Assembly: GCF_903969135.1 (NCBI RefSeq) | Contig: NZ_LR824569.1 | Span: 2,749,001 to 2,813,000, forward strand | Reading direction: 5' to 3' | Source: Chryseobacterium sp. JV274 | GTDB lineage: Bacteria; Bacteroidota; Bacteroidia; Flavobacteriales; Weeksellaceae | DNA: 64,000 nt | Shown here: positions 35,542 through 42,388 of the stretch, in pieces | Numbering within the stretch: the first letter of the stretch is position 1 | Layout of the letters: every line of letters starts with the position of its first letter | Position numbers and translations under genes: made by a program | Notes under the pieces: generated by a model | Seen by the model: only the letters and a program-made list of their open reading frames with translations | The model's database searches: none | Told to the model about the DNA's origin: nothing

Positions 35542-36090
35542 ATGAAAAAGTATATTTCTTTACTGATGATTTTTGGATTCCTGTTCTTATTTCAGAGCTG
35601 TGCATCACAAGGCTCATTAGACTCAAAAACAGTGGATACTTTAGTAAGTTCTCAGGAGTTTACTTTCCATGCAGAAAGAGCCAATCCTACGAATTATGAC
35701 GTTATTAATGTCATGAACTCAATGCCTAATGCTACTGCCACAAGAATACTGAACCTGAACGGAGATTATACCATTGATGTCAGTAAAAATACACTGGAAG
35801 TAGTGTTGCCATATTTCGGAAGATTATTCAATCCAACCTATGGAAACACTAGTGAAAATGGCTATAGATTTACTTCTAAAGATTTCACAGTCAATAAAAT
35901 TCAGAATAAAAAAGGAAAATGGACTTTAAAGTTCAAGCCTAATGATGTAAGGAATGTGGAGGAAGTGAATATTGAAATTTTTAAAAACGGTAAAGCTTTC
36001 GTTTCTATGAGAAGTAACGACAGACAGCCGATTTCCTATGACGGATATGTTTCAAAAACTGAGGTAAAACAGGAAAAAGAGAAACCTTAA
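35542..36090 (+). CDS. DUF4251 domain lipoprotein
   Basis: The 182-residue product counts from ATG 35542; upstream codons in the same frame look non-coding. Lipobox FQSCASQG at residue 20 or so. The DUF4251 hallmarks are EFTFHAERANP, LNLNGDYTIDVSKNTLEVVLPYFGR and FNPTYGNTSENGYRFTSKDF. Members are common small beta-sandwich lipoproteins of Bacteroidota with no known function. Its TAA overlaps the stop of the convergent meaB gene by a few bases. Confidence 0.88.
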   Translation: MKKYISLLMIFGFLFLFQSCASQGSLDSKTVDTLVSSQEFTFHAERANPTNYDVINVMNSMPNATATRILNLNGDYTIDVSKNTLEVVLPYFGRLFNPTYGNTSENGYRFTSKDFTVNKIQNKKGKWTLKFKPNDVRNVEEVNIEIFKNGKAFVSMRSNDRQPISYDGYVSKTEVKQEKEKP

Positions 36091-37079
36091 TCCCTGTTTT
36101 CGTTCGATAAAAATTTTTCAACAAATAATTTTGCTTCAGTACTTGGATTGGAAACCATCGCTGAAGCATTTTTTTTGTGCATATGATAAGCTTCTTCTAC
36201 CGCATCACTCTTTTTCATCAGGGATAAAATATATTCCTGAACCCAATATTCAAAGCGTTTCTCTGCCTGTTGAACACGGATTTCTTCAAAACGTCCGCTT
36301 TTCTTCTTCAGATCAATAAATTCAGAGATTGTATCATAAACTTCCTGTAATCCTTGGTTATGAAGAGCAGAGCCTAATAAAACCGGAATTTTCCAGCCTT
36401 TTTCTTTAGGAGGGATAAAGTCTAAAGCTCTTTTTAATTCCAGCCTTGTATTTTTTGCTTTCTGGAGATTGTCCTGATCTACTTTATTGATGAAAATAAG
36501 GTCTACCATTTCCATGATACCGCGTTTTATTCCCTGAAGTTCGTCTCCACCTCCAATGATTTTAAGGAATAAAAAAACATCAGTAATATCAGCAACAAGG
36601 ACTTCTGACTGCCCTACACCCACTGTTTCTATTAAAATATAATCGTATCCTGCTGCTTCACAGATCATCATCGTTTCAAAAGTAGTATTGGCTACTCCGC
36701 CCAGAAAACCTGAGCTTGGGGAAGGACGTATGAACGCATTTTCTTCTTTTGCAAGTTCTTCCATCCTGGTTTTATCCCCTAAAATACTTCCTTTGTTGAT
36801 CGCAGAACTGGGATCAATCGCCAAAACAGCCACTTTTTTACCCTGTGCAATAACCAAGCGGCCGAAGTTTTCTATAAAGGTGGATTTTCCGGCTCCGGGA
36901 ACGCCTGTTACTCCTACTCTCACAGAGTTTCCGGTAAAAGGCATAATCTTCTTCAGAAGATCTTCTGCCTGTACCCTGTGCTCTGCTTTTTTACTTTCAA
37001 CCAATGTAATAGCTTTTGCAATCAGGCGTTTGTTTCCTGACTGTATTCCTTCTATTAGCTCTTCTGTAGAAAATTTCAT
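36087..37079 (-). CDS. meaB: Methylmalonyl-CoA mutase-associated GTPase MeaB
   Basis: The 330-residue product counts from the ATG at 37079 (MKFSTEELIEGI). It is a P-loop GTPase that loads and protects adenosylcobalamin in methylmalonyl-CoA mutase. Visible are Walker A GVPGAGKSTFIE, DPSSAINKGSILGDKTRM (the MeaB switch region), SGFLGGVAN, ETVGVGQSEV and NKVDQ (base recognition). The mutase itself is encoded at 43418-45538, on the same strand but separated by the RtcB/PrfH block. It is convergent with the DUF4251 gene, their stop codons overlapping. Confidence 0.94.
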   Translation of the reverse strand: MKFSTEELIEGIQSGNKRLIAKAITLVESKKAEHRVQAEDLLKKIMPFTGNSVRVGVTGVPGAGKSTFIENFGRLVIAQGKKVAVLAIDPSSAINKGSILGDKTRMEELAKEENAFIRPSPSSGFLGGVANTTFETMMICEAAGYDYILIETVGVGQSEVLVADITDVFLFLKIIGGGDELQGIKRGIMEMVDLIFINKVDQDNLQKAKNTRLELKRALDFIPPKEKGWKIPVLLGSALHNQGLQEVYDTISEFIDLKKKSGRFEEIRVQQAEKRFEYWVQEYILSLMKKSDAVEEAYHMHKKNASAMVSNPSTEAKLFVEKFLSNENRD

Positions 37080-37250
37080 TGATTCAAAATTAATAATTAA
37101 AATGGGAATGATCAATAGCCGGCTCATAATGATGAGACAAAAGATTTAAAAATTGTCTTCATTCTGGATTATCGATTCTTCATGAATTCAATTTTTATTT
37201 CTTCTAAATTAAAACTAGAACGCCCTGTATCAAAGGCTTAAGGAATTTAT

Positions 37251-37258
37251 TACATTTG
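37251..37258 (+). promoter_or_regulatory. -7 box upstream of the tandem haem-c lipoprotein genes
   Basis: TACATTTG matches TAnnTTTG, 22 bases upstream of the ATG. No TTTG at -33 was found. Confidence 0.4.
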
Positions 37259-37280
37259 TTATATCTCAAAAAGAAGAAAC

Positions 37281-37574
37281 ATGAAAAAACTCATCGCTGC
37301 GGCTTCGTTTACTGCTATTTTGCTGGTTTCCTGTACGCCAAAAGCTGCTACATCCACTGCTACTGCAGGAACTTCAACGTCTACTGCGGAGCAGATTGCC
37401 CAAGGAAAAACCATTTTTGAAAACTCTTGTGGAAGATGTCATAAGTTACCTGATCCTGCTTCACACAATCCTGTACAATGGGTAGGAATCATGAATTCTA
37501 TGGCTCCAAAGGCAAAACTAACGGATGAACAGCACCAATGGGTTTATGATTATATTGTTTCTGCGAAGAAGTAA
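37281..37574 (+). CDS. Small mono-haem cytochrome c lipoprotein, copy 1
   Basis: The product has 97 residues: a lipoprotein signal (lipobox LVSCTPK), a Ala/Thr/Ser-rich linker, then a minimal cytochrome c domain with CGRCHK and a methionine-rich NSMAPKAKL as candidate axial Met. It is about 60% identical by eye to the next gene, suggesting tandem duplication. It probably carries electrons in the periplasm next to membrane oxidases or reductases. Its partners are unknown. Confidence 0.88.
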   Translation: MKKLIAAASFTAILLVSCTPKAATSTATAGTSTSTAEQIAQGKTIFENSCGRCHKLPDPASHNPVQWVGIMNSMAPKAKLTDEQHQWVYDYIVSAKK

Positions 37575-37594
37575 TCATCAAACAAAAATAGGAT

Positions 37595-37882
37595 ATGAAA
37601 AAATTCATCTTAACAGGTATCGCAGCATCAGCATTTCTGGTATCCTGCGGACCAAAAAGTGTGGCTGTGACAGGGCCGAAGTATACCTCATCTGAGCAGT
37701 TGACCCAAGGAAAAACCATTTTTGAAAATTCCTGTACAAAATGTCATAAGCTGCCAGAACCTACCAAGCATGACGACAAGGGATGGATCAACACTTTAAG
37801 CAGAATGGCTCCAAAGGCTAAACTGACTGATGACCAGCATCAAATGGTGTATGACTATCTGATCTCTGTAAACAAAAAATAA
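37595..37882 (+). CDS. Small mono-haem cytochrome c lipoprotein, copy 2
   Basis: The product has 95 residues and the same layout as copy 1: lipobox LVSCGPK, short linker, haem motif CTKCHK, and RMAPKAKLTDDQHQMVYDYL at the end. It starts 20 bases after copy 1. The shared segment GKTIFENSC and the same C-terminus show recent duplication, while the linkers differ. A role as a periplasmic electron carrier is inferred from family. Confidence 0.88.
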   Translation: MKKFILTGIAASAFLVSCGPKSVAVTGPKYTSSEQLTQGKTIFENSCTKCHKLPEPTKHDDKGWINTLSRMAPKAKLTDDQHQMVYDYLISVNKK

Positions 37883-37895
37883 GACTGCCTCAAAA

Positions 37896-37978
37896 TTGTC
37901 ATTCTGAACGAAATGGAATGGAGTAAAGAATCTCTTATTATGATTACTAACAAGATTCTTCCTTCGTCAGAATGACAA
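37896..37978. repeat. Dispersed palindromic repeat, copy A
   Basis: TTGTCATTCTGA (37896-37907) and its exact inverse (37967-37978) flank a 59-base interior with GAATCT-type sequences. A related unit occurs at 42036-42061. This type of inverted 'GTCATTC...GAATGAC' element is common in flavobacterial intergenic DNA. It lies between the convergent cytochrome and TPR genes. Confidence 0.7.
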
Positions 37979-37992
37979 AAGTCAAAAACAGA

Positions 37993-38499
37993 TTATTCCG
38001 TCTTTTTTATAGTTCTTGTTCTGGTTACCTTTCCTTTAACCAGTTTTTCCCGGTCTTCAAGTATTTCAAGCGCAGCCCTGTTGTAAGCAAATTTTTTAGC
38101 TTCTTTCAGCGTTCCTAGAGCCTGTTTATACTCAAAGTTTCTTTCATGCAAAAGAGACAGACAGTTCAGGATTTCCGATTTATCAATTCCTTTGAGCTCT
38201 AAGGCAAATGCTATCAATTTTTCTGCTTCTTTATAATCTTCATTATTCAAAAGACATTCAATATAATATTTGGGAGTATTGACATTACCAATGTTACTCT
38301 GCATGGCTTCATCAAAGTACTTCTTTGCCGTTTCATAATCCTTCAGTTCTTCGGAATATACTCTTCCCATCAGACAAAGGCTGTCTGCATCTTCAGGTTC
38401 ATAAGACAGAGCATAGTTCAGAGCATCCATACATTCGGAAAGATTGAATGGAAAATAATCTAATGCTTCAAAATAATATTTACTTTTAGTTAAGGTCAT
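37993..38499 (-). CDS. Tetratricopeptide repeat protein of the RtcB/PrfH array
   Basis: The 168-residue product counts from the ATG at 38499, which overlaps the prfH end by 14 bases; an earlier ATG at 38520 is possible. It is helical with about three to four TPR-like units (for example ALSYEPEDADSLCLMGRVY, AKKYFDEAMQSNIG, LLNNEDYKEAEKLIAFALEL, NFEYKQALGTLKEAKKFAY) and a basic tail (KVTRTRTIKKTE). TPR proteins usually act as protein-binding adaptors. The overlap with prfH suggests translation together with it. Confidence 0.85.
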   Translation of the reverse strand: MTLTKSKYYFEALDYFPFNLSECMDALNYALSYEPEDADSLCLMGRVYSEELKDYETAKKYFDEAMQSNIGNVNTPKYYIECLLNNEDYKEAEKLIAFALELKGIDKSEILNCLSLLHERNFEYKQALGTLKEAKKFAYNRAALEILEDREKLVKGKVTRTRTIKKTE

Positions 38500-39184
38500 T
38501 TTTGTAGTTTTTGAGTTCATTTTTCAAGGCATTCCTTTGTTTTTTGAATGTCCTGTCTTCGTAATTCTTTTTAAAATCTGTTCCTGAAAATGTGCGAACC
38601 GGATTTCCACGTTCTATCTGCATCTGAAGAGACCAGGTGTCTTTCAGTTTTCTTTCCAGCTGTTGTATATAAACTGCCATTACCTTTTCTTTTAATCTGA
38701 TAACGGATAGTTTTTTATTTTCCAGCTGTGAACGGGAATCCTGCACAAAAACAGTTTCGTTAGTAGGAATATAAGTGGCACGAACGGCAGTATTTACTTT
38801 GTTTACATTTTGTCCACCACTCCCTTGGCTTCTCGCGGTCTGAAACCGGATATCTTTTTCATTGAAATCAATCATTTTTACATCTTCCAGTTCAAAAATT
38901 CCGATAAACCAATTGCTTCTTTTATGCAGTTTTCTGAAAGTACTTTTTCCTATCCAGCAAACGCTTCCCAGCCAGTTTTTTAAAAACAGGTTTACCTCTT
39001 TTCCTTTTAAAAGCAGGGTTACTGATTTTAATGTCAGGTTTTCATCACCGTTTTCACGATGAATGATTTCGTAATCTATTGTATTTTGTTTTGCCTCTTC
39101 AATAAAGGTCTTCAGGACCTTGGCTGCTACCCATTGGCATTCTAAAGGCCCTCTTCCTGAAGTGATCTGTATTAATTTTTCCAT
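38486..39184 (-). CDS. prfH: Peptide chain release factor homologue PrfH
   Basis: The product has 232 residues, much shorter than RF1/RF2 because the N-terminal decoding domain 1 is missing. The catalytic loop is present: [12 protein letters not shown] with GGQ at residues 123-125, and a basic tail. An N-terminal ~90-residue region replaces the codon-recognition part. PrfH is established as a partner of RtcB in rescuing ribosomes damaged in the 16S decoding centre: it releases the stalled peptide and RtcB then reseals the RNA. The nucleotidyltransferase gene ends one base before its start, and TPR overlaps its end. Confidence 0.93.
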   Translation of the reverse strand: MEKLIQITSGRGPLECQWVAAKVLKTFIEEAKQNTIDYEIIHRENGDENLTLKSVTLLLKGKEVNLFLKNWLGSVCWIGKSTFRKLHKRSNWFIGIFELEDVKMIDFNEKDIRFQTARSQGSGGQNVNKVNTAVRATYIPTNETVFVQDSRSQLENKKLSVIRLKEKVMAVYIQQLERKLKDTWSLQMQIERGNPVRTFSGTDFKKNYEDRTFKKQRNALKNELKNYKNDLN

Positions 39185-39185
39185 T

Positions 39186-39731
39186 TTATGTTGGCATTTT
39201 GCTTAATAAAGGGTGTCCAACAGGATCTATTCCCTTTTGTAATAAATCTTTTGCAGCCATTACTGCCCAGCATTTGTCGCTGGAGTGAATATTTCTGTAA
39301 AATGAAAGTAAAATATCAGGTTTCACAACGGTAAAACCATTGGCTTCGATGGTTTCAAAATCATCTCTTTCGAAGAAATCAATGGTAATTCTGTGAAACT
39401 TATCATTTTCCAATTCTACCGTTTTCTCATACCTGCGAAAATTTTCTTCACTCGGCAGATGATCATATCGGGTCCAGACTTTCTGAAATCCTTCCTGCTG
39501 AAGAATGATAACGACTTCTGCGACATTTTCTTTCTTTACAAAAACATCAATATCCTTGTGGTCGTGAGCATGCTTGTATTCCGTATGTCCTTTTTCTGAC
39601 ATAAAATGCCATGCCCAGCCACCTGAGATAATGATTTTATCTTTTAATATATTCAAAATTTCGAGTCCCCACCGGATTCTGAACTCCGGCCAGACTTCAC
39701 CGTATCTTTTTATGTTATGTGGTGCTCCCAT
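39186..39731 (-). CDS. Nucleotidyltransferase-fold protein between rtcB and prfH
   Basis: The product has 181 residues. The nucleotidyltransferase signature is present: GG at residues 37-38, the acidic pair D60-x-D62 in DHKDIDVFV, and a third acid D118 in RITIDFFERDD, as in the MNT/KNT-like fold. Extra His residues (HTEYKHAHDHKD) precede the acidic pair. Substrate unknown. It sits 83 bases after rtcB and one base before prfH, so it is very likely part of the RNA repair array, perhaps adding or trimming nucleotides at broken RNA ends; that is inference. Confidence 0.85.
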   Translation of the reverse strand: MGAPHNIKRYGEVWPEFRIRWGLEILNILKDKIIISGGWAWHFMSEKGHTEYKHAHDHKDIDVFVKKENVAEVVIILQQEGFQKVWTRYDHLPSEENFRRYEKTVELENDKFHRITIDFFERDDFETIEANGFTVVKPDILLSFYRNIHSSDKCWAVMAAKDLLQKGIDPVGHPLLSKMPT

Positions 39732-39814
39732 TTCTTTGTTTTTAAGTTAAAAGCTGAAGGTTTATAGCTGACAGTTCAGTATTTTCAACTGACAACTATA
39801 AACAATCAACCAAA

Positions 39815-41206
39815 TTATCTGTCCATTCTCACAATTCTCGGCTGGAATGTTCCCAGGATGTCTACCAGTTCACTCTGTGCATTCATTACTTCATTGATGT
39901 CTTTGTAGGCCATTGGTGCTTCTTCTGCGTTTCCACCCATCAGTGTGACATTTTTAAGCTTTAATTCTTTTTTAATATCATGCTGAGTGAAAAGGCTTCT
40001 GCATTCTCCCCTTGAATAGGCTCTTCCCGCTCCATGAGATGCTGAGTTCAGTGATTCCGGATTTCCTTTTCCGCGAACGATAAATCCTTTCGCTGTCATG
40101 GATCCTGGAATCATTCCAAGCTCATTTTCATTGGCAGGTGTTGCTCCTTTGCGGTGAACAATCACTTCTTTGCCGTTATGGATTTCTTTCCATGCAAAGT
40201 TGTGATGATTTTCAATTCTGGCTTTTACTCTTCCACCGACTGCTTTTACCAGCCTTCTGTGAATATCATCATGACAGGCCGAAGCATAATCTCCGGCAAG
40301 ATTCATGGCCGTCCAGTATTCCAGTCCCAGGTGTGTACTCAGATCCAGCCAGGCGAAGTTTTGCGCTTCTTTTGGTAATGGACACTGTTCTGCAGCCACT
40401 CTTGAGTAATATTGGGCAATCTCTGCTCCGAGACCTCTTGAGCCACTGTGAGAAAGGATTCCCAGGTATTTTCCTTTTGGAAGGCCAATCTGCTCGTCTT
40501 CTTCAGTGATTTCTACTTCTCCGAATTCTACAAAATGATTTCCTCCGCCTGAGGATCCCATCTGTTTGATTGCTTTTCCCTTTAGTCTTCTTAAGATAGG
40601 GATCATATCGAATGTATCTCTTTCAAAAATCTCATGATCTATGTGAGATTTGTGCGTTTCATACATTCCGAATTTTGTATGTTCTGCAAGAGCTTTTTCA
40701 TATTTATCTCTTGCTCCTTCAAGATATGAAATGGGTGTATCCAGAATACTGAGGCTCATTCTGCATCCTATATCCATTCCTACTCCGTAAGGAATTACTG
40801 CATTTTCCACCGCCAGAACTCCTCCTATTGGAAGTCCGTACCCACTGTGGGCATCAGGCATTAATGCTCCCCGAATAGAAACAGGCAGTTTCAAAGCAGT
40901 GTATAACTGATTTTTTGCCTCTTCTGAGATATTGTTACCAAAAATATGAAATGAAGCACGCTGTGAATTCAACATTCTTTTTTCAGTTTTTTTGGATGAA
41001 AGCAGGGTTTCTGCGATTTGTCCGAAGGTGAGATCTTTTTCAAATTCCTCCGGATTCAGCAGGATTTCTTTTAAAAGAGATTTTACGTGGTGAATATTTT
41101 TCGTTGCAAAATTTCTTTTCATGACTTCCAATGCTACGTTTACGCTTTGGTTATTTGGATAGCCCAGTTTTAATATATCTTTTCCTTTTAGTTTTAAATT
41201 TCCCAT
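39815..41206 (-). CDS. rtcB: RNA-splicing ligase RtcB (PrfH-associated)
   Basis: The product has 463 residues. It joins 2',3'-cyclic phosphate (or 3'-phosphate) RNA ends to 5'-OH ends using GTP and Mn2+. Visible motifs: PDAHSGYGLPIGGVLA, the metal-binding DIGCRMS (residues 145-151), GGGNH (220-224) and NHHNFAW, and the guanylylated His in SASHGAGRAYSRGE (His391). Together with prfH it marks the ribosome repair type of RtcB, distinct from the RtcA-linked one. It is 27 bases after the unrecognised basic gene and upstream of the nucleotidyltransferase. Confidence 0.95.
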   Translation of the reverse strand: MGNLKLKGKDILKLGYPNNQSVNVALEVMKRNFATKNIHHVKSLLKEILLNPEEFEKDLTFGQIAETLLSSKKTEKRMLNSQRASFHIFGNNISEEAKNQLYTALKLPVSIRGALMPDAHSGYGLPIGGVLAVENAVIPYGVGMDIGCRMSLSILDTPISYLEGARDKYEKALAEHTKFGMYETHKSHIDHEIFERDTFDMIPILRRLKGKAIKQMGSSGGGNHFVEFGEVEITEEDEQIGLPKGKYLGILSHSGSRGLGAEIAQYYSRVAAEQCPLPKEAQNFAWLDLSTHLGLEYWTAMNLAGDYASACHDDIHRRLVKAVGGRVKARIENHHNFAWKEIHNGKEVIVHRKGATPANENELGMIPGSMTAKGFIVRGKGNPESLNSASHGAGRAYSRGECRSLFTQHDIKKELKLKNVTLMGGNAEEAPMAYKDINEVMNAQSELVDILGTFQPRIVRMDR

Positions 41207-41233
41207 TGTTTTTGTTTTAAATAACAGTTGGAC

Positions 41234-41971
41234 TCATAAGTCCTGTAAGCTTTCTGCAATCTCTGTTGCAGACATAGTGCAGGTAATATATTTCCTGCTT
41301 TTGATAAGTGGAATATCTTCTCTTTTTCTTCTCCATGGATATGACCTGCCATAAATTTTTTTATGGATAATTCCTACAATTTTATGCTGTCCCAAATAAT
41401 CTTCCAGCTCTGCACATTCTTTTTCCAATTCAAAGTCTACAGGTTTATAGTGGGTAATCATATTGGGTCTTATACGCAGGATAAATCTCCAGGGTTCAGT
41501 AAATTCGTAGTAAGGCACATAAGTCTTCCGGGCAGGACAATATTCTTCCTGTTTCAGAAAATACTGTCTTTCCCTTGGAGTAAGTCCCAGCTTTGGGTCA
41601 TTCCAGGAATATGAAGAGATATGTTCGAGTTTCTGTACTCTTTCTACATATATTCTTCGCCCAAATTTTCTTTTCTTTTTTAAAAACTGTCGGCTTTCTG
41701 AATACATGTATGTATTAATCTTCTTCAATATTCCTTCAAAGAATTCTCCGTCTTTGGATCTTAATACATCTTCCCTTACCGCAAAGAATCTTACAAATCC
41801 TCTTTGATAAGGTTTATCCAAAGGAATCCATGGGGTATTTCGTCTGATATCCCAAAGTTCATCACTACGTTGATATTTTTTTCTTATCTGCTTTTCTACA
41901 TCTTTTCTAATTGTTCTTTTCCTGCTTCTCATGCTTCTCAGACGGAAAAACAGAAGGTTATCATTTTCCAT
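41234..41971 (-). CDS. Unrecognised strongly basic protein upstream of rtcB
   Basis: The 245-residue product counts from the ATG at 41971 (MENDNLLFF); a longer form from 42016 is possible but would contain the inverted repeat 41982-42001. It is rich in Arg/Lys and aromatic residues (RSMRSRKRTIRKDVEKQIRK, FLKKKRKFGRRIYVERVQK, YGRSYPWRRKRED) with no signal peptide. I recognise no family. The charge suggests RNA or ribosome binding. It is the first gene of the RtcB-PrfH array, with rtcB beginning 27 bases after its stop. Possible Cys positions occur in EEYCPARKTYVPYY. Confidence 0.8.
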   Translation of the reverse strand: MENDNLLFFRLRSMRSRKRTIRKDVEKQIRKKYQRSDELWDIRRNTPWIPLDKPYQRGFVRFFAVREDVLRSKDGEFFEGILKKINTYMYSESRQFLKKKRKFGRRIYVERVQKLEHISSYSWNDPKLGLTPRERQYFLKQEEYCPARKTYVPYYEFTEPWRFILRIRPNMITHYKPVDFELEKECAELEDYLGQHKIVGIIHKKIYGRSYPWRRKREDIPLIKSRKYITCTMSATEIAESLQDL

Positions 41972-41981
41972 TAATTCTCGC

Positions 41982-42001
41982 TCAACTAAACAGTTAGTTG
42001 A
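41982..42001. promoter_or_regulatory. Inverted repeat at the head of the RtcB-PrfH array
   Basis: TCAACTAA (41982-41989) and its exact inverse (41994-42001) flank a 4-base spacer. It lies 10-30 bases upstream of the preferred start of the first gene and could be an operator or a leader hairpin. No -7 box was seen near it. Confidence 0.5.
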
Positions 42002-42035
42002 CTTAATATTTATCATTTTTAACGGGAAAAGAAAT

Positions 42036-42127
42036 AGATTCTTCCTCCGTCAGAATGACAAGATGAATGTTATGAACTGATGAGAAAGTTCTGCATATTG
42101 AGATTCCTTCTCCTCGTTCGAAATGAC
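42036..42127. repeat. Dispersed repeat, copies B (two units)
   Basis: Unit 1 (42036-42061) shares AGATTCTTCCT and CGTCAGAATGACAA with the right half of the repeat at 37896-37978. Unit 2 (42100-42127) is a looser copy in the same direction (GAGATTCCTTC...CGAAATGAC). This is a direct pair, unlike copy A, which is inverted. It separates the RtcB array from the orphan transcript. Confidence 0.65.
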
Positions 42128-42130
42128 ACT

Positions 42131-42208
42131 AAAAAAGATTTCGGGTAAACCTGGGAGTTTGAAATATTGCGCAATAAAAAACCCGAAATCTTTACGACTT
42201 CGGGTTTT
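42131..42208 (-). terminator. Overlapping alternative terminators of the orphan unit
   Basis: Stem 1: 42178-42187 with 42199-42208 (10 bp), then a T-run on the minus strand. Stem 2: 42134-42146 with 42181-42193 (13 bp perfect), then a second T-run. Both use the segment around 42181-42187, so they cannot form together. They look like tandem or alternative terminators for leftward transcripts. Confidence 0.7.
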
Positions 42209-42343
42209 GATATTGTATTGTACTATTATTCTAAGAATGTACCAAACCGCGAAGCCTTACCACCATAAGTGGCAATCCAACTGTAGAATTCTGTTTTGTT
42301 TTGAACATTGCTTCGTCGCTTTTTAATTGGTTAAACTTGATTT
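42178..42343 (-). ncRNA. Candidate orphan small transcript between M28 peptidase and RtcB array
   Basis: A -7 box (42358-42351) is followed by ~165 bases ending in an intrinsic terminator, with no annotated gene inside. It could be a small RNA or a small-protein message. One ATG frame of 25 codons spans 42231-42308. Another frame of 33 codons (42226-42327) begins only at ATT but has protein-like composition (Trp, Tyr, Gly-Gly, Lys, ending FLE). I cannot tell which, if any, is real. No homology is claimed. Confidence 0.45.
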
Positions 42344-42350
42344 TCAGGTG

Positions 42351-42380
42351 CAAATATATAAATTTTTCTGAGAATCAAAA
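42351..42380 (-). promoter_or_regulatory. Promoter-like pair for the orphan small transcript
   Basis: TATATTTG (-7, minus strand, 42358-42351) and TTTTG (42380-42376) are 17 bases apart, slightly short of the usual 19-21. Confidence 0.45.
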
Positions 42381-42388
42381 TATTTTTT

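Noticed and set aside
42226..42327. 33-codon frame in the orphan unit called as a protein gene
   Set aside because: Its only possible start is ATT and no homology can be shown from the sequence alone, so it is kept as a candidate in the RNA feature only.
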